This document shows, one piece after another, positions 5,565 through 7,498 of a DNA stretch of 7,498 bases. The notes under the pieces are model-generated. The model did not search any database, was not told the DNA's origin, and was given only the letters and a program-made list of their open reading frames with translations. The stretch's first letter is position 1; each line of letters starts with the position of its first letter. Source of the stretch: Flavobacteriaceae bacterium (lineage in GTDB: Bacteria; Bacteroidota; Bacteroidia; Flavobacteriales; Weeksellaceae); NCBI GenBank assembly GCA_031289875.1, contig JAITOO010000087.1, positions 1 to 7,498 on the forward strand. The letters are read 5' to 3'. The translations under genes and the position numbers were made by a program.

Positions 5565-6788
5565 TTAATAACTATCCCTCACATACTGCAAAATCTTTTC
5601 CATTTGAGCTTTGATTTCACTGTTGGAATGTTGAAAATTGTTATTCATGAAACTGAATATCAATATTCTACCTGAATGCGTTTTAATAAATCCGCTGAGA
5701 TTATAAACTCCGCTCATCGATCCTGTTTTGGCATATACATAGGGTGGATTTCCTTTGAAACTTCCTGATAAGGTGCCGCTTACGCCCCCAATCGGAAAAA
5801 AATTCAATAAGCGTTCCGTCTGAACTTCGTGATACATTTTGTTCAAAATGAAAACCATATCTTGCGGAGAAAAATTATTGTACCTCGAAAGCCCTGAACC
5901 ATCTACCCAGCGAGGCTTTTGGGGCAAATCCTGTAAATCTCGAGCAAGCAAATATTGAATGCTCATTTTTCCGCTCAAATTATCGGAAATTTTGGAAGAC
6001 GACATCACTAAAATCTGCTCCGCCAAGAAATTACTGCTCACTAACATCATGTGTTTCAAGAGACTGTCGGTTGGAATACTGTATAAAGTCCGCACTTCTT
6101 TTTTAGGAAAACGATGCGTAAGCCCAACCGGTTTTGAAATTTCAATTTCCAACAATTTTCGAGTCAAAGTATCCGAAGTAATAAAAGGAATTTCGCCGTC
6201 ACCATGAAAAATATTTTGGATTAAATCTCTGGCAAACAAATTTTTACTTAAAAAAATTTTGTCTGAAAAATAATCCGGATAAGCGCGTTTTCCGTGAACC
6301 TGAACCACGTTGCCATACATCGGGAAAACACTCCGCTCAGCAGAAAAATCTTCGGCATAATCGTCCCAAGCCCAACCGTTTCCTGATTTGGTATCATCAA
6401 AATTGTTTAAATAAAGTGCAATTTTTTCCGTTCGATTTTTTAAAAAATCAATCGTTCGGGTTGATTTAAAATGAGACTGTAAAAGTGTCGGATCACCTGT
6501 ACCTTTGATGTAGAGCGTATCTCCAACAGTCAAGTAATTCAAGGCAGGAATAGAATCGGAAAGCATTTTCAGCCCCGCAAACAACGTGAAAATTTTGGTA
6601 TTGGAAGCAGGGATGAAATATTTATCTCCCTGAAAATCATAAAGTTTTGCGTTTTCAATCGGCTCGTACAAGTAAAAACCCACCCACTGGTTTTTGTGAA
6701 AATCGGAAGTGAAAATAGAATCCAAAACAGAATTTTGAGCTTTTATGCAGATAGTTATAAGGCTGAAAGTGAGAAAAATATATTTCAT
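5565..6788 (-). CDS. dacB: D-alanyl-D-alanine carboxypeptidase/endopeptidase, PBP4 family (peptidase S13)
   Basis: This 407-residue exported penicillin-binding protein removes terminal D-Ala from peptidoglycan stem peptides and/or cleaves D-Ala-mDAP cross-links in the periplasm. Residues 1-17 form a signal peptide (MKYIFLTFSLITICIKA) with cleavage likely before QN. Active-site motifs are all present: SxxK as SNTK (62-65, nucleophile Ser62), SxN as SSN (251-253) and KTG (354-356). Further S13 landmarks are the GTGDPTL block (96-102), VDGSGLSRYNN (295-305) and GGVSGTL (334-340). The SxxK-SxN gap (189 residues) is shorter than I recall for E. coli PBP4 (about 244), suggesting a reduced domain II insert. 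It starts at ATG 6788-6786. It converges on tRNA-Ser and has its own promoter. I cannot tell carboxypeptidase from endopeptidase dominance. Confidence 0.93.
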   Translation of the reverse strand: MKYIFLTFSLITICIKAQNSVLDSIFTSDFHKNQWVGFYLYEPIENAKLYDFQGDKYFIPASNTKIFTLFAGLKMLSDSIPALNYLTVGDTLYIKGTGDPTLLQSHFKSTRTIDFLKNRTEKIALYLNNFDDTKSGNGWAWDDYAEDFSAERSVFPMYGNVVQVHGKRAYPDYFSDKIFLSKNLFARDLIQNIFHGDGEIPFITSDTLTRKLLEIEISKPVGLTHRFPKKEVRTLYSIPTDSLLKHMMLVSSNFLAEQILVMSSSKISDNLSGKMSIQYLLARDLQDLPQKPRWVDGSGLSRYNNFSPQDMVFILNKMYHEVQTERLLNFFPIGGVSGTLSGSFKGNPPYVYAKTGSMSGVYNLSGFIKTHSGRILIFSFMNNNFQHSNSEIKAQMEKILQYVRDSY

Positions 6789-6845
6789 AATTAACTTTTA
6801 TTCATTTCTGAAATTAGATAATTTTCTATTCATTAATAAAAAGAA

Positions 6846-6853
6846 CAAAATTA
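6846..6853 (-). promoter_or_regulatory. -7 box of dacB
   Basis: TAATTTTG on the minus strand (6853-6846) matches TAnnTTTG. The inferred start near 6840 leaves about 52 bases of AT-rich leader. No clear -33 TTG is visible. Confidence 0.5.
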
Positions 6854-6873
6854 CACCCTTTTTTTCATTTTAA

Positions 6874-7011
6874 GATGAGATTTCAAAAATCATTCCTGCG
6901 CTGCAGATTCAACTTATAAACTATCTGAAAGCCACAAATATTGAAATTGGACTGTTGTTGAACTTCGGCAAGAAGCCCGAAATACGCAGAAAGATTTTTA
7001 AAAATCTGTGA
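6874..7011 (+). pseudogene. C-terminal remnant of a GxxExxY-family protein
   Basis: Between an in-frame TAA (6871-6873) and TGA (7009-7011), 45 residues read DEISKIIPALQIQ, then LINYLKATNIEIGLLLNFG, then KKPEIRRKIFKNL. This closely resembles the C-terminus of GxxExxY proteins (small PD-(D/E)XK nuclease-like fold, usually about 125-130 residues), whose hallmark ending is NYLKAT...GLLLNFG. The N-terminal two thirds, including the GxxExxY motif itself and the expected nuclease-like core, are absent. Upstream is instead the dacB promoter region. There is no start codon in the fragment, so it is a decayed remnant and not a gene. The reading frame is intact within the fragment, so truncation looks recent or only partial. 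Family assignment is from memory of the motif. Confidence 0.75.
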
Positions 7012-7050
7012 AAATCAGTTAAATCAGTTAAATAAGTGTTATCAGTGTGT
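7003..7050 (+). repeat. short degenerate repeat with 9-base period
   Basis: Immediately after (and overlapping) the GxxExxY remnant, the sequence repeats variants of AATCAGTTA: AATCTGTGA, AATCAGTTA, AATCAGTTA, AATAAGTGT, then ATCAGTGTG. Two central units are exact. It is AT-rich and non-coding. Confidence 0.5.
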
Positions 7051-7065
7051 AAAAATAATTACCTT

Positions 7066-7096
7066 TTGTATAATAAAAAAATAATAATTACGTTTG
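7066..7096 (+). promoter_or_regulatory. Bacteroidota-type promoter of the WG-repeat gene
   Basis: TTG (7066-7068), 20 bases, then TACGTTTG (7089-7096), matching -33 and -7 elements. The inferred start near 7101 gives a leader of about 31 bases rich in TAA/AAT triplets. Confidence 0.75.
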
Positions 7097-7131
7097 CTTT
7101 TAATAATAATAATAAATAAACATCAAACCAA

Positions 7132-7498
7132 ATGAGAAAAACATTTTTTATAACAATGCTTTTATGGGCGAGCCTCTCTTTTGCCCAAGATACTAAAAAG
7201 TACGACGCTATCTCTGATTATTCCGAAGGGTTGGCGGGTGTAAAATTAAACGATAAATGGGGATTTATCGATAAAACAGGCAACGAAATTACTCCTTTGA
7301 AATATGATGACGTGTATGTTTTTAACGAAGGGCTGGCAACTGTAAAATTAAACGGCAAATACGGATTTATTGACCAAACAGGCAAAGAAGTTATTCCTTT
7401 GAAATATGATAAAGTATGGCGTTTTTCCGAAGGTCGAGTGTATGTACAATTAAACGGCAGAGAATTTTATATTGATAGAAACGGAAATGAAATAAAAG
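7132..7498 (+). CDS. secreted WG-repeat protein (partial, runs off the window)
   Basis: ATG 7132 opens a frame that continues to the last base, 122 complete codons without a stop. Residues 1-18 (MRKTFFITMLLWASLSFA) form a signal peptide, cleaved probably before QD, so the product is exported. The rest is three tandem copies of a 34-residue WG repeat: 24-57, 58-91 and 92-122. The pattern is YDxVxxFxEGLAxVKLNxKxGFIDxTGxEVxPLK, with W/Y-GFID at the core; the third copy has diverged (EFYIDRNGNEIK). At DNA level the units start at 7201, 7303 and 7405. WG-repeat proteins are common in Bacteroidota; their ligands are mostly unknown, so no function is assigned. The divergent last unit might mark the C-terminal end, but no stop is seen. 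Confidence 0.85.
   Translation, partial: MRKTFFITMLLWASLSFAQDTKKYDAISDYSEGLAGVKLNDKWGFIDKTGNEITPLKYDDVYVFNEGLATVKLNGKYGFIDQTGKEVIPLKYDKVWRFSEGRVYVQLNGREFYIDRNGNEIK

Noticed and set aside
5959..6207. 82-codon plus-strand frame inside dacB
   Set aside because: It is antisense to dacB across the SxN region and shows no independent support.

Overview
The window reads as chromosomal DNA of a low-GC Bacteroidota, most likely Flavobacteriales. The evidence is repeated TAnnTTTG (-7) boxes, several with a TTG (-33) element 19-20 bases upstream; no Shine-Dalgarno sequences; AT-rich leaders; a DUF3822-rsmD gene pair; and mostly tRNA genes without an encoded CCA. Species cannot be named from sequence alone. 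Almost everything here is housekeeping. I found no CRISPR array, integrase, complete insertion sequence or defence cassette.

Layout from left to right. The end of an unidentified membrane-anchored protein (1-123, +) converges on a two-gene operon, DUF3822 protein then rsmD (1524 down to 200, -), coupled by an ATGA overlap. Next is a minus-strand RNA/ribosome block. Read in transcription order it is tRNA-Val(TAC), a hairpin terminator, tRNA-Gln(TTG), tRNA-Glu(TTC) copy 2, rpsT, tRNA-Glu(TTC) copy 1 and a strong terminator. folC (3803 down to 2580, -) and lysA (4057-5271, +) are divergent, each with its own -7 box. tRNA-Ser(TGA) follows lysA with a textbook Bacteroidota promoter and a 12-bp terminator. 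dacB (PBP4, 6788 down to 5565, -) converges on it.

The right end (about 6790-7498) is the only accessory-looking part. It holds the in-frame C-terminal remnant of a GxxExxY-family protein, a short degenerate repeat, and the start of a secreted WG-repeat protein that runs off the window.

Functionally the window covers ribosome assembly and translation (rsmD, rpsT, five tRNAs), folate (folC), lysine synthesis (lysA) and peptidoglycan trimming (dacB). lysA consumes meso-DAP, which is also the peptidoglycan cross-linking residue, but nothing in the sequence links lysA and dacB in regulation. The points most worth a second look are two TTG-initiated genes with very short leaders (folC and the DUF3822 gene), the terminator inside the tRNA-Val/tRNA-Gln pair, two diverged tRNA-Glu genes flanking rpsT, and the GxxExxY remnant beside the WG-repeat gene.
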